Assembly (NCBI GenBank): GCA_964450715.1
Contig: CAYVFC010000005.1
Coordinates: 1-64,000, forward strand
Source of the DNA: CAYVFC01 sp964450715
GTDB taxonomy: Bacteria > Myxococcota_A > Polyangia > Polyangiales > JAFGIB01
Reading direction: 5' to 3'
DNA: 64,000 bases
Position 1 is the stretch's first letter. Each line of letters opens with the position of its first letter. Below the pieces are notes generated by a model that had not been told where the DNA came from, searched no databases, and was given only the letters and a program-made list of their open reading frames with translations. A program made the position numbers and the translations under genes. This document shows, piece by piece, positions 18,767-28,506 of the stretch.

Positions 18767-20818
18767 ATGAAAATTGTCCTGGTTGAAGACAGTCGGTCGG
18801 TAGCAGCGACCATAGAGATGTATCTCACGGAGGAATACGGCGAGCAGCTCTCTTTCGAAAGAGCTGCCTCGCTCGCCGCGGCCGTTGACGTATTGGAACG
18901 GAGCACCCCCGATGTCGTCCTGCTGGATCTGGGGCTTCCCGATAGCGAAGGGCTCGATACCTTGAAGTCGGTCCGGGCCCGCTTTCCGGACATCCCCGTG
19001 GTCGTGCTCACCGCGGCGAGCGACGAGCAGCTCGCGCTCGCCGCGCTCCGTCTCGGTGCGCAGGACTACATTTTCAAGAGCGACGCGAATCAGAAGCTTC
19101 TCAACCGTTCCATCCGATACGCAGTCGAGCGAAAGTATAACCAGGTCAAGCTGGCCGAAAGCGAGAAGAAGCACCGCACGCTCCTCGAGGTTTTGCCCGA
19201 GATCGTCTACGAGATCGATACGGGGGGGATCTTTCGCTACGTGAACCGGTCTATCGAGCTGATCGGATACTCCCCGCAGGAGCTCATAGGTCAACATTTT
19301 TCCTTGATCGTCCACCCGGAGGACGTCAACAACATCAGCCGCGTCGTCGTTCTGGAGCAGTATCATGGCAAACACACCGGCGACGCCGGAGCCCCGAAGC
19401 TTTTCGACGAGAGGCGGACCAAGCATCGCATGACTCGCGATCTCTCGGTTCGCCTGGTACCGAAGGGAGCGAACGCCGAGACAGACGACGGATGCATCGT
19501 GGGCTCGCTGACCAGTTACGGCGAACTGTCGGTAACGGGGCTTTACGACACGAACAGGGGTGGCGTCGAGCAGCAATTCATTGGATCGGTCGGGGTGATC
19601 CGGGATATCACCGAGCGGATTCAAGCCGAACAGAAGAGGAAGGCGCTGGAGAAACAGCTGCTGCAGTCGCAGAAGATGGAAGCCATCGGCAGGCTGGCGG
19701 GAGGCGTCGCCCATGACATGAACAATGTGCTGGGCGCGATCCTCGGTTCCGCCGCGTCGATCGACATGGAAATGGCGGCCCATAGCTCTATGCGGGTCGA
19801 TCTCGAGAACATCCAGGCGGCCTGCTTGAAAGGGCGGGATCTGACGCGCGATCTACTCGGTTTCGCCCGCAAGGGCAAGAATATCAACCGACCGTTTTCG
19901 GCAAACAAGGTCATCATCGAGGTCTCGTCCCTGGTCACGCGGTTGAGCCTGAGGAAGGTGGACCTGGTGCTCGCCCTGGACGAGGATCTCGAATACGTAG
20001 AAGGAGATCCCGACCAGGTCCATCACGCGCTGATGAACGTCTGCGTCAACTCTCTCGATGCGATGCCGCAGAAGGGCAGGCTCACGATCACCACCAAGAA
20101 CGTCTCCATCGACGAGGTGTCGAAAGATGCGTCCGAAGAGCTGACGCCCGGGCGATACGTGGAGATCGCCGTCTCTGATACCGGGGTCGGAATGGACGAG
20201 GAGACGCTTCGCAACGCTTTCGAGCCCTTTTTTACCACCAAGCCAGACGGGGAGGGGACCGGACTGGGGCTTTCGATGGTTTACGGGATGGTGAAGAACC
20301 ACGGCGGGGCGATCGACATCCGGAGCGCTCCGCGAGAAGGCACGACCGTGGTCATCCGCCTGCCGTCCGCTTCGTTCAGTGCGATACAGGAGAGGCGAGA
20401 GGCGCAGCGGAAAACGGAAAGGGGCGGAGAAAGTCGGACCATTCTGGTCGTGGATGACGAGCAAACCGTGCGCACTTCGCTCAAGCGGTTGCTGCGAAAG
20501 ATAGGCTACGACGTGCTGCTGGCCGAAAACGGAGAGATCGCTCTCGAGGTCTTTTCCAGGGAGAGAGAGGTTATCGGCTTGATTATTCTGGATATCATCA
20601 TGCCGGTGATGGACGGCTCGGAGACCTTCGCCAGGCTGACGGAGATGGATCCCGACATCAAGATCCTTTTAATGTCCGGATACGCCAAGGACCAGAAGGT
20701 GGAGGATCTGTTGAAAGCGGGCGCTCTGGGATTCGTAGCCAAGCCGTTCGAGCTGCGTACGATGACCAAGGCTCTGCAGGACGCCGGTCTACTCGATCAT
20801 CCGCTGTCGATGGAATAG
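18767..20818 (+). CDS. Hybrid sensor histidine kinase (REC-PAS-HisKA-HATPase-REC)
   Basis: 683 residues; the ATG at 18767 follows GATGAGG, six bases away. Domains: receiver 1 (about 1-120, phospho-acceptor Asp54 in LLDLGLPDSEG); PAS (about 135-285, with a long insert between 205 and 265); dimerisation/phosphoacceptor helix with His316 in GGVAHDMNN; ATPase domain with N-box NVCVNSLDA, G1 DTGVGM and G2 GEGTGLGLSMV; receiver 2 (about 557-675, Asp609 in ILDIIMPVMDG). There is no membrane segment, so it is a cytoplasmic phosphorelay hub. The N-terminal receiver suggests it is itself controlled by another kinase. No output regulator is adjacent. Confidence 0.93.
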   Translation: MKIVLVEDSRSVAATIEMYLTEEYGEQLSFERAASLAAAVDVLERSTPDVVLLDLGLPDSEGLDTLKSVRARFPDIPVVVLTAASDEQLALAALRLGAQDYIFKSDANQKLLNRSIRYAVERKYNQVKLAESEKKHRTLLEVLPEIVYEIDTGGIFRYVNRSIELIGYSPQELIGQHFSLIVHPEDVNNISRVVVLEQYHGKHTGDAGAPKLFDERRTKHRMTRDLSVRLVPKGANAETDDGCIVGSLTSYGELSVTGLYDTNRGGVEQQFIGSVGVIRDITERIQAEQKRKALEKQLLQSQKMEAIGRLAGGVAHDMNNVLGAILGSAASIDMEMAAHSSMRVDLENIQAACLKGRDLTRDLLGFARKGKNINRPFSANKVIIEVSSLVTRLSLRKVDLVLALDEDLEYVEGDPDQVHHALMNVCVNSLDAMPQKGRLTITTKNVSIDEVSKDASEELTPGRYVEIAVSDTGVGMDEETLRNAFEPFFTTKPDGEGTGLGLSMVYGMVKNHGGAIDIRSAPREGTTVVIRLPSASFSAIQERREAQRKTERGGESRTILVVDDEQTVRTSLKRLLRKIGYDVLLAENGEIALEVFSREREVIGLIILDIIMPVMDGSETFARLTEMDPDIKILLMSGYAKDQKVEDLLKAGALGFVAKPFELRTMTKALQDAGLLDHPLSME

Positions 20819-20847
20819 AGTATTGCGGTTCCGGGTGGTCGTACGCG

Positions 20848-20937
20848 GGGACACCGGAAGCGCGCGGGCAGTCGCTTTCGATAAGAGAAGCGTCGAAGGC
20901 GCCGGAAGTCAAGCCGAGCGCACGCTTCCGGTGTCCC
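20848..20937. terminator. Long inverted repeat between convergent genes (possible bidirectional terminator)
   Basis: GGGACACCGGAAGCG at 20848-20862 is the perfect reverse complement of 20923-20937, enclosing 60 bp that can form a smaller CGCTT/AAGCG hairpin. It lies between the stops of the hybrid kinase (20818) and the LUD gene (20957). There is no T-run, so it may stop transcription only with Rho, or it may be a stray repeat. Confidence 0.45.
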
Positions 20938-20956
20938 GGAGGGGGAACGGGGGGAG

Positions 20957-21601
20957 TCAGTACCCCAGTTCCTCGTTTACCAGTACCACCGACAGGTCGG
21001 TCAGCAACGGGCGGCGGTGCAGAATGGTAGTGACGTTGCAGATGCGCATGGGCGCGTTGCAGTCATTGCACAGGCCCGTACTGGCGCAAGGGGTGTCGAC
21101 GCCCAGGCTTCGGGCTCTCATGGGTGCGGCTACCCTGCGAACCCGGTCCAGAGCCGAGTCGAGGTCGGCTGTCACCTTGTTCATCCCCGCGACTACGATC
21201 ACTTTCTTCGGGCCGAAGGCCATGGCGGAGGTGCGGTTGCCCACCCCGTCGACGTTCACGATTTCGCCGGTGGCGGCGACGGCATTTGCGCTGCATAGGA
21301 AGCAGTCACAGCGCAGCTGCATGCGGCGTGCCTCTAGCCTGCGATCGTTCTCGAGGTCAGAGGCGTTGTGGTCGTAGACGGTCTTTCCCGCCGCAGAGAG
21401 CGCCTCCGTCAGGCGGAGAGCCGCGGTGGTTGCCGACCCGCCGAAGCCGAAGCTCTCGTGTCCAGATACGAGCTTTAAAATCAGGGACCGAGCGGCCCCG
21501 GCGTTTTCGACCAAATGGGCGTCGAAGCCGTGCTTCTTCAGGTTCGCGGCGCAAGTCTCGCCCAGCTTATTCCACAACCAGGATCGAAGGTTTTCGTTCA
21601 C
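20957..21601 (-). CDS. LUD (DUF162) domain protein, lactate-utilisation type
   Basis: About 214 residues starting at GTG 21601 (VNENLRSWLW), six bases after the stop of the giant TPR gene, so the two are probably co-transcribed. An earlier in-frame start would overlap the TPR gene by 117 bp and looks unlikely. Seen: GFGGSATT, NAVAATGEIVNVDG and FGPKKVIVVAGMNKV, the nucleotide-sugar-like fold of LUD proteins. Near the C-terminus, STGLCNDCNAPMRIC carries clustered Cys as in clostridial DUF162 proteins. The related LutC takes part in L-lactate oxidation with LutA/LutB, which are not nearby. The exact role of stand-alone members is unknown. Confidence 0.8.
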   Translation of the reverse strand: MNENLRSWLWNKLGETCAANLKKHGFDAHLVENAGAARSLILKLVSGHESFGFGGSATTAALRLTEALSAAGKTVYDHNASDLENDRRLEARRMQLRCDCFLCSANAVAATGEIVNVDGVGNRTSAMAFGPKKVIVVAGMNKVTADLDSALDRVRRVAAPMRARSLGVDTPCASTGLCNDCNAPMRICNVTTILHRRPLLTDLSVVLVNEELGY

Positions 21602-21606
21602 AGGCC

Positions 21607-24600
21607 TCACTCGTCCGGCGGCGGTGGATGAACCGAGGTCGGCGAGCGCATTTTCAGACGTTCCAGCGCGTTCAGCGCCTCGGCATTTCCGGGATCGACG
21701 TCGAGTATCATCGTCCACATCTCGCCCGCCTCCCAGCGGTTCACCAGCTGGTCTTCCCAGAGCGTAGCGATGGTACGCATGATTTCGATCCGGGCCTGCC
21801 GGTCCCGTTCCTCCTCGAGGCGGAGCTCCAGGTGCCGTACCAGCTCCAGATAACGACCGCTCTTCTCCAGCGAGAGCTCCAGCGATCGGGCCGCCTCCGC
21901 GTGCTCGGGATTGAGCTCGAGCAGCTTCCGGCAGATGTCGACGGCCTCGTCATAGCGATTCATCTTGCCGAGTAGCAAGCCGAGCCGGCGCTCGAGCACC
22001 GCGACGCGGGTCTCCTCGGGGAGATCGCGCGCGAGCAGCCGAGCCATTTGCGCGTCGAGGGCGTCGAGCCGCCCGATGCGAACCGCCAGTTCCTCCGTGG
22101 TGGTGTATACCTCTTGGTTCTCCGGAAAGCGTACCAGCGCTTCCTTGAGAATATCGAAGCTACCGTGGTCGTCGTTGAGCGCCGCCGAGAGCAGCCGCGA
22201 GGCCCTTAGTAGAAGCGATATCGCGGAGTCCGGATCCGGGGTTCTCGCCAACTCCCGGTAGGTATCGATCAGAGCTCGCCGTACGTCTTGCTCCTCGCCC
22301 ACCGGCCGGTCCTTGTCCATTCTCAGCGCCGTCAGCTCGATACGGTCGATGCACTCCGTCGATCCACCGCATAGCCGAAGCGCTTCCCGGAAGTAGGCGA
22401 TGGCCTGCTCCCTGTCCTTGGCCACGCGGTCGACCATCCGGGCGGCGTCGATCAGCAGATCGATACGCTTCCCCTTCGTATCCGCGTTCTGCAACCGCCT
22501 TTCGTAGATCCAGAGAAGCTCGTCGGTACTTTCCGTCTGTCGGCATAGCTTGTCGGCGCGTTCCAGCCAGAGATCGTTCTGGGGATCCAGCGAGCAGGCT
22601 TTTAAGACCAGATCCAGGGCCGCCCGCGGGTCATCTGCCTTGTTTTCGAGCAGATCGGCGTGGCGAATGAGCAGCTCGGCTTGATCCCCGGGGTCGCGGG
22701 TCTGCTTGAGCAACCGGGCGTACACTTGCGCCATCCGGGGCCAGGCGCCGGATTCCGCCGCCAGGCGCTCCACGTCGTCCAGGTAGGATCGGTCCTGCAT
22801 GTCTATCGCCAGCCTTCTCAACAGCGCTTCGAGAGCCTGTTCCGGTTGGCCGAGATACTCTTCGAAAACCCGTGCGGCGCTTTGCCAGTGGCTGGCCGAG
22901 GTCTTGGCGTCAACGGCCTGCTGGGCCAGCGCGGTGTACAGGTCGGCCAGCCTCTGCTCCTGCTTGAACTTACGCGCCAGCGCGTGCAACGCGTCCTCGG
23001 CAGCGTCGCAGCTCGTCAGCACCAGCGGTGTCAATCGCTTCCAGGCGCCTTCCGGATCGCTCAGCTTCTCCGAGAGCACCTCGGCCGCGGAGATGGCCGC
23101 GCTCTCGCGTTCCCGTTCCTCCTCCTCCATCTCGGCGAGCACGTCGAGGACCTCTACCGCCTCCTTGTAACGACGCGAATCCAGCAGAAGCTCGCGCAGC
23201 TTGCGGCGCGGTTCCAGCGTCCCCGGATCGGCCTCCGCCCAGCTCTGCAAGGCGCGAACGGCGCGCTTGGCGTCCTTGATCTCCGACTCGTAGATGCGCG
23301 CTAGCCTTTGCGCGACCTCGATCCGCCACTCGGGATCCGACTCCATGGCCAGCCGCTTTTCCAGCGCCTCGGCCAAGGCGGCCTGATTCCCCAGGCTTTC
23401 GGCGATGGCGATGAGCTCGTCGATGGCGGGCTCGAATCGCGGATCGATCGCGTCCAGTATGACGCGGATGACCTCCATGGCGTCACGCGGGCGTTCGAGG
23501 CGCTTGTTCAGCAGATAGGCATATTCGAAGAAGAGGTCGCGTCGTTCCTCGTTTTCGCCGACTAGTGCGGCCAGACGTTTCAAGATGTCCGCCAAACGCT
23601 CAACCTCGTCCCGTTGCACGGCTGCGCTTCGCATGAACTGCAGCGCCTCGATATCCTCCTTAATTTCCAGTACGTTGTTCCAGACCTGCTCCGCTCCCTC
23701 GTCGTCGCCGAGCCGGTTGGCCTTGGTGCGAGCGATGCGCCGCAGGATCTCGACCCTTGCTTCCGGTCTGCTCTCCGCCTCTACCCGGTCCTGTAGGATC
23801 TCGACCAGCTCGCTGTATCGATGGGCACGTTCCAGTAGCTCGCACAGCTCGTCCAGTCGATCAGCCTTTTCCGCGACCGCGACTATGATCCGGCTCGCCG
23901 GCTCCCAACCCTGCTCGATCAGCGGCGCTAACCGTTCCCACGCCCCGGCGGCATCCCGAAACTCGCCGAACGCCAACTCCGCGGCGGCGAGTGCGGCCTG
24001 CCGCCGCTCTTCTTCTTCCGGTTCGAGAAAGGCGAGGGCATCCAGGGAGACCAGCAGCTCCTTGAAGCGCTTGGTCCGCTCCAGCAAGGGACGAAGCCTC
24101 CGGTGCGGCTCCGGGTTGTGCAGCTCGACCTCCGCCCAGCGTTGCATCGCGGTTACGGCGCGTTTAGGATCGTCGATCTCGGTGGTGAGCAGGTCGGCCA
24201 GGCGTTGGGCCAGCTCAGCCCGCACCTCGGGCTGCTCCTCGACGCCCAGCTTGCGCTCCAGCGCCACCGCTAGCCGCGGGTGGTCGGCCACGGCTTCGCA
24301 TACGGTCAGCATCTCGTCGATGGCGGGCTCGAAGGACGAATCGAGCTCGGCGAGGATCCGTTCCAGGACCTCGACGGCCTCCGCGGAGCGATCCAGTCTA
24401 CCGTGGGCGATGCGCGCGTATTCGAAGAGCAGATCTCGCTTGTCCCCGTTGTCCGTCTGTAGCTCGGATAATCTTTTCAAAATATCCAGTAGCTTTTCGT
24501 TATCGTCCTCCCGCGCGGCACGCCATCTGATGAATTCCAGCGCTTCGACGTCGTCTCGGATCTCGAGCACGCGCTGCCAGGCCTCGGCCGCCGCTTCCTC

Positions 24601-27600
24601 GTTTCCCAGCCAGTCGCTGGATACGCGCGCCAGACGTCGGTACAGCTCCAGGCGCGTTCCGGCATTCCTCTCGCCTCGCGCCCCCTCCTCGAGCAGCTCG
24701 GCGAGCTCCGAATACCGGCCGGCGCTTTCCAGAAGCTCGTAGAGGTCCTCGAGGCGTTCGCTGGCGGCGGCGACCGACGCCAGCGCCTTGCTGGCGGGCG
24801 TGAATCCCTCCTCGACCAGCGGCGCCAGACGTTGCCAGGCGCCGTCCGCATCCTTGAAACTGGTATGGACCAGCTCGGCCGCTCGAACCGCTGCAAGCTG
24901 CCGGGCCTCGGCATCGGGCTCCAGGTCGGCCAGAGCATCCAGCTCCGCGATCATCTCCTTGAAGCGCTTGTTCGCTTCCAACGGCTGCAGCAACCGCCGG
25001 TGCGGTTCAGGATCCAGCTGGTCCTGCTCGGCCCACACTTGTAGCACGCGTATCGCTCGTCGCCCCTCCCCCGGCTCGGCCAGGAAGATATCGGCCAGCC
25101 TCCGCGCCAGCTCGACGCGCTCGTGCGGCGACTTCTCGCGCTCGAGCTTTCTCTCCAGCGCATCGGCGACTCCCGCGCGGTCTCCGGCCGCCTCGCAGGC
25201 GGCCAGCATCTCGTCCACGGCCGCGTCGCAGGCGGGGTCGATCTCGTCGAGGATGGTCCGGAAAACAGCCACGGCGTCTCCGGAACGGTCGAGCCGCTCG
25301 CTCAGGAGCTTACCCAGCTCCAGCAACAGGTCGCGCTTCTGTTCCGCGTCGCGCTCCAGCGCGGACAGTCGTTTCAGGATAGCGGCCAGCTGCTCCGGGT
25401 CGTCCTGCCTTTCCGCGCGGTAACGCATGAACTCCAGCGCCTCGGGGTCCTCGCGGATCTCGAGTACCGCTCGCCAAGCGTCGGCCGCGGCATCCTCGTC
25501 CCCGAGCCATTCGGAACAGAGCCGGGCGATACGCGCTTGAAATTGTGCCCTTCGCTGCGGTTCCTCTTCCCTCGCGGCCAGCTCGTGCAATAGCTCTTTC
25601 AACTTTTCGTGTTGGTTGTCGCGTTCGAGTAGATCGCAGAGCGCCTGGATCGCGTTTTCGTCCTCGGGAGCGTGCTCGACGGCTTGACCGAGGTATTCGG
25701 CGGCGCGATCCGGATCCGACAGCTCGCTTTCCGCGACGGAGGCCATGCGCTGGTAGAGCGCCGCCTTTTCGTCTGCCGCTGCGCGCTCGGCCCGCCTCTC
25801 CAGCGTAAAGAGCAATCGCTCCGGTTGTCCCGATCTCTCGTCGATGCGCTCCATGCGGTCGAGCGCGACCTCGTCGTCTCGGGAAAAGGTCAGGATCCGC
25901 TCGTAGGTCGCACGGGCCCGTTCGGCATCGTCCAGCTTTTCCTCCAGCAGCGACGCCAGTTTGTGTAGATCCCCGAGCTTTCGCTTCTGATCGGAGCACG
26001 CGTCGATACGCTTCTCTATCAAAGGAATGGCTTCCTCGTACTGCCCGTCCTCCAGCAAGACCTCGCAGAGGACATCGCGAGTCTTGTCGTCCCCGGGTTT
26101 AAGGGCGTAGAGCTGGCGAAAGGCGTCGGCGGCTTCCACTAGGTCGCGGCGCCGGTCGAGGTGGATCAGCGCGATCTGTTCGATCAACTCGGCCTCCCGC
26201 TCGGCATCGGCTGCGGCCATGGCCTCGCCGTCCAGTATCTCGAGCAGATCGTCCCAGCGCTCCTCGTCTTGCAGAAGCATTTTCAACTTGGCCGAGGTGT
26301 CTGCATCGTCCGGATCCAGCGCCGCCATCTCGCGCCATGCCCGGATAGCGCCGTCGGCGTCCTTAAGCTTATCGGTACAGAGCGCGGCGGCGTCCCGCAG
26401 GCGGGTCTTGCGGGTTTCCAGCGGCAAGGAAGGCGAGCGCGCGTGCTCGATCAGCAGGTCGCGCAGCTTGCGGAAGTCCCTCTGGCGACGGTAGTAGCGT
26501 TCCAGCAGGGCGAAGGCGCCCGAATCGGCCGCGTCGAGCTCCAGGATCTGCTTGGCGTACGCCTCCGCGTCTTCGTGGTTCCTGGCTGCCGCTGCCTCGC
26601 GCATGGCCTTGCGCAGTCTGGGCAATTCCGCGGGGGCCTCCGGGGCGCGATCGGCCACGGCTTTCTTTTGCACTTCCGCTAGATCGAGCTCGGGCGCCAG
26701 AGCCGAGATCTTCTTTTTACGGGTCGGTGGAGGAACCGTGGGTACGGCGCTCTCGTCGTCCTCCTTCGGCGGTAGATCTCTCTTTGCATCATCTATCCGA
26801 AAATCCGATGGTCGCGCCGCCAGCTCTTCCGCCCCGATATAGCCTGGCTTCTCCTCCTTCGGTTCGGATCGGCCGGGCTCGGCAGCCGCCGCTTCGCGCT
26901 CGATCGGTGCCGTCGGATCCTTTCGCGGCGCGCTTCTCTTCGCGGGTAACGGCGGCGGGACCGGCGGGGCGGGCCCCGCCTTTGCGACGACCTTTTCCGG
27001 CGAAACGGTCTCCGGCTCGAAGGTGGGCTCGACCTCTGCCGAAGCCACGGTCTCCGGCTCGAAGGCGGGCTGGTCCGTTGACGGAGAGACGGTCTCCGGC
27101 TCGAAGGCGGGCTGGTCCGTTGACGGAGAGATGGTCTCCGGCTCGACTTCCGGCTCGGCCGGCTGCTCGCGGTCTTCCCCCTCCGAAACGCGAAAGGGAT
27201 CGATACCGGTCTCTTTGCGGAGCCGTTCGAAGAGCGCGGAAGCTTCCGGATGACCGCGCCGCGCCGCGGGCTTCAGGCAGTACAGCGCATCCTCGTCCTG
27301 TCCGCCGGCGACGTAGGCCTGGGCCAAGGCCAGCCGTCGCTCGTCGGTATTCGGTCCGTCCGGACGGGACGCCAGATAGCCTACCCAGTACGCCGGAAGG
27401 ATGTGAAGCTGTCCGCTGGTCGTCGCCAGTCTCTCCAAGAGCTTCAGCGCCTCCTCGTGATCCGGGGCGTAGGAGAGCGCTGACTGGGCGTATTCGATGG
27501 CCGTCTGGTCGGGGAGTCCCTGCGCGATGTGGAACAGCAGCTCGGCGGCGTTCTCCAGCTCCTTTCGCGCTTCCTTGGGCGAGAGGCCATCGGCCTTCCG

Positions 27601-28407
27601 GATCAGGAAGGTCGCCTGTAGATGCATGCAGGAGACGTCGCCAGGCGAGATCGCCAGGGCGGCCCGTAGCACCGATATCGCTTCGTCGAGATCTCCCAGC
27701 TGTTCGGCCCGTAGCTCGGCCAGCTCACACGACAGTTGCGCCTTGCGCTCCCGGTCGGTCTCGGCCTCGACCTCCATTCGGTAGAGCTCGGCCGCGCTGT
27801 CGAAATCGCCGGCGTTCAGGTGGATCTGTCTCGCCTCGAACATGGCGGCGAGCATGTTGGGTTCGTGCTCGAGCGCGCGCCGGTAGTGGTCGAGCGCCGT
27901 TTCCGGTCGCTGGAAGCGCTGGTTCCACAGGTCGCCTAGCCGGTAACAGAGAAGGGCCAGATAGGCGGGGTCGCCTCGCCTGGCCTGCAGAGTGGCGTAC
28001 AGCTCCTGTAGAAACCTGGCCTGCTTCTGGAAGTCGCCTTGCCTTTCCAGCAGTGCGTTCAGCTCCTCGGCCGCATCGACGTTGAGGGGATTGGCCTGCA
28101 GCGACCGCTGGTAGCTCTCGGTGGCTTTGAAGGCGTCGCCCGTTTCGTGCAGGGCGATATCGGCGGCCTCCCGGTACGCTCGGCTGGCCTCGGCCGGGTT
28201 GAAGCTCTGTTGCCGATCCGCATACTCCACGATCAGGTCGAGCAAAGCGGCCGGATCGTTGCGGCTCCGGTAGACCTTTTTCAGGGCCTCGTAGGCCTGA
28301 ATATCCTGGGGATCTCGTCTCAGTCTCGCCGTCAGCTGTTCGGTTTCCCAGTCCACCGCTCGCCCCGCGTTTTCGCCGTTTTCCGCCGCCGTTGCCGGAA
28401 CGGCCAC
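21607..28407 (-). CDS. Giant TPR-repeat protein (2266 residues)
   Basis: The start is GTG at 28407 with only a weak ribosome site. There is no signal peptide or membrane helix, so it is probably cytoplasmic. Residues 20-400 are TPR-like helices (YRRALEHEPNMLAAMFEARQ). Residues about 410-590 are a Pro/Glu-rich disordered linker containing a 14-residue tandem repeat. The rest is TPR-like again, including a long super-repeat of roughly 280 residues present about three times, each with an AP(I/F)DE(M/L) segment and AxEALEFMR-type helices. Such scaffolds bind many partners. It is followed by the LUD gene (6 bp) and preceded at 100 bp by a Ser/Thr kinase on the same strand, so kinase-linked assembly is a reasonable inference. 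Confidence 0.85.
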   Translation of the reverse strand: MAVPATAAENGENAGRAVDWETEQLTARLRRDPQDIQAYEALKKVYRSRNDPAALLDLIVEYADRQQSFNPAEASRAYREAADIALHETGDAFKATESYQRSLQANPLNVDAAEELNALLERQGDFQKQARFLQELYATLQARRGDPAYLALLCYRLGDLWNQRFQRPETALDHYRRALEHEPNMLAAMFEARQIHLNAGDFDSAAELYRMEVEAETDRERKAQLSCELAELRAEQLGDLDEAISVLRAALAISPGDVSCMHLQATFLIRKADGLSPKEARKELENAAELLFHIAQGLPDQTAIEYAQSALSYAPDHEEALKLLERLATTSGQLHILPAYWVGYLASRPDGPNTDERRLALAQAYVAGGQDEDALYCLKPAARRGHPEASALFERLRKETGIDPFRVSEGEDREQPAEPEVEPETISPSTDQPAFEPETVSPSTDQPAFEPETVASAEVEPTFEPETVSPEKVVAKAGPAPPVPPPLPAKRSAPRKDPTAPIEREAAAAEPGRSEPKEEKPGYIGAEELAARPSDFRIDDAKRDLPPKEDDESAVPTVPPPTRKKKISALAPELDLAEVQKKAVADRAPEAPAELPRLRKAMREAAAARNHEDAEAYAKQILELDAADSGAFALLERYYRRQRDFRKLRDLLIEHARSPSLPLETRKTRLRDAAALCTDKLKDADGAIRAWREMAALDPDDADTSAKLKMLLQDEERWDDLLEILDGEAMAAADAEREAELIEQIALIHLDRRRDLVEAADAFRQLYALKPGDDKTRDVLCEVLLEDGQYEEAIPLIEKRIDACSDQKRKLGDLHKLASLLEEKLDDAERARATYERILTFSRDDEVALDRMERIDERSGQPERLLFTLERRAERAAADEKAALYQRMASVAESELSDPDRAAEYLGQAVEHAPEDENAIQALCDLLERDNQHEKLKELLHELAAREEEPQRRAQFQARIARLCSEWLGDEDAAADAWRAVLEIREDPEALEFMRYRAERQDDPEQLAAILKRLSALERDAEQKRDLLLELGKLLSERLDRSGDAVAVFRTILDEIDPACDAAVDEMLAACEAAGDRAGVADALERKLEREKSPHERVELARRLADIFLAEPGEGRRAIRVLQVWAEQDQLDPEPHRRLLQPLEANKRFKEMIAELDALADLEPDAEARQLAAVRAAELVHTSFKDADGAWQRLAPLVEEGFTPASKALASVAAASERLEDLYELLESAGRYSELAELLEEGARGERNAGTRLELYRRLARVSSDWLGNEEAAAEAWQRVLEIRDDVEALEFIRWRAAREDDNEKLLDILKRLSELQTDNGDKRDLLFEYARIAHGRLDRSAEAVEVLERILAELDSSFEPAIDEMLTVCEAVADHPRLAVALERKLGVEEQPEVRAELAQRLADLLTTEIDDPKRAVTAMQRWAEVELHNPEPHRRLRPLLERTKRFKELLVSLDALAFLEPEEEERRQAALAAAELAFGEFRDAAGAWERLAPLIEQGWEPASRIIVAVAEKADRLDELCELLERAHRYSELVEILQDRVEAESRPEARVEILRRIARTKANRLGDDEGAEQVWNNVLEIKEDIEALQFMRSAAVQRDEVERLADILKRLAALVGENEERRDLFFEYAYLLNKRLERPRDAMEVIRVILDAIDPRFEPAIDELIAIAESLGNQAALAEALEKRLAMESDPEWRIEVAQRLARIYESEIKDAKRAVRALQSWAEADPGTLEPRRKLRELLLDSRRYKEAVEVLDVLAEMEEEERERESAAISAAEVLSEKLSDPEGAWKRLTPLVLTSCDAAEDALHALARKFKQEQRLADLYTALAQQAVDAKTSASHWQSAARVFEEYLGQPEQALEALLRRLAIDMQDRSYLDDVERLAAESGAWPRMAQVYARLLKQTRDPGDQAELLIRHADLLENKADDPRAALDLVLKACSLDPQNDLWLERADKLCRQTESTDELLWIYERRLQNADTKGKRIDLLIDAARMVDRVAKDREQAIAYFREALRLCGGSTECIDRIELTALRMDKDRPVGEEQDVRRALIDTYRELARTPDPDSAISLLLRASRLLSAALNDDHGSFDILKEALVRFPENQEVYTTTEELAVRIGRLDALDAQMARLLARDLPEETRVAVLERRLGLLLGKMNRYDEAVDICRKLLELNPEHAEAARSLELSLEKSGRYLELVRHLELRLEEERDRQARIEIMRTIATLWEDQLVNRWEAGEMWTMILDVDPGNAEALNALERLKMRSPTSVHPPPPDE
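27006..27147. repeat. 42-bp tandem repeat inside the giant TPR gene
   Basis: The block beginning GGTCTCCGGCTCGA recurs at 42-bp spacing (about 27006, 27048, 27090 and 27132). The middle two copies are nearly identical and the outer two have diverged. Read on the coding (minus) strand it gives a 14-residue unit, FEPETVSPSTDQPA, in the disordered linker. The repeat keeps the reading frame, so copy number can vary without breaking the gene. Confidence 0.85.
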
Positions 28408-28506
28408 CTTACCATCGCTCGCCCCGCTCGACCATACCGTCCGGGTTCTGCACGATCCACCCCCAGGCGCGGACGCGTCGGTATACCTGTACGGATGTAT
28501 CGGTTG

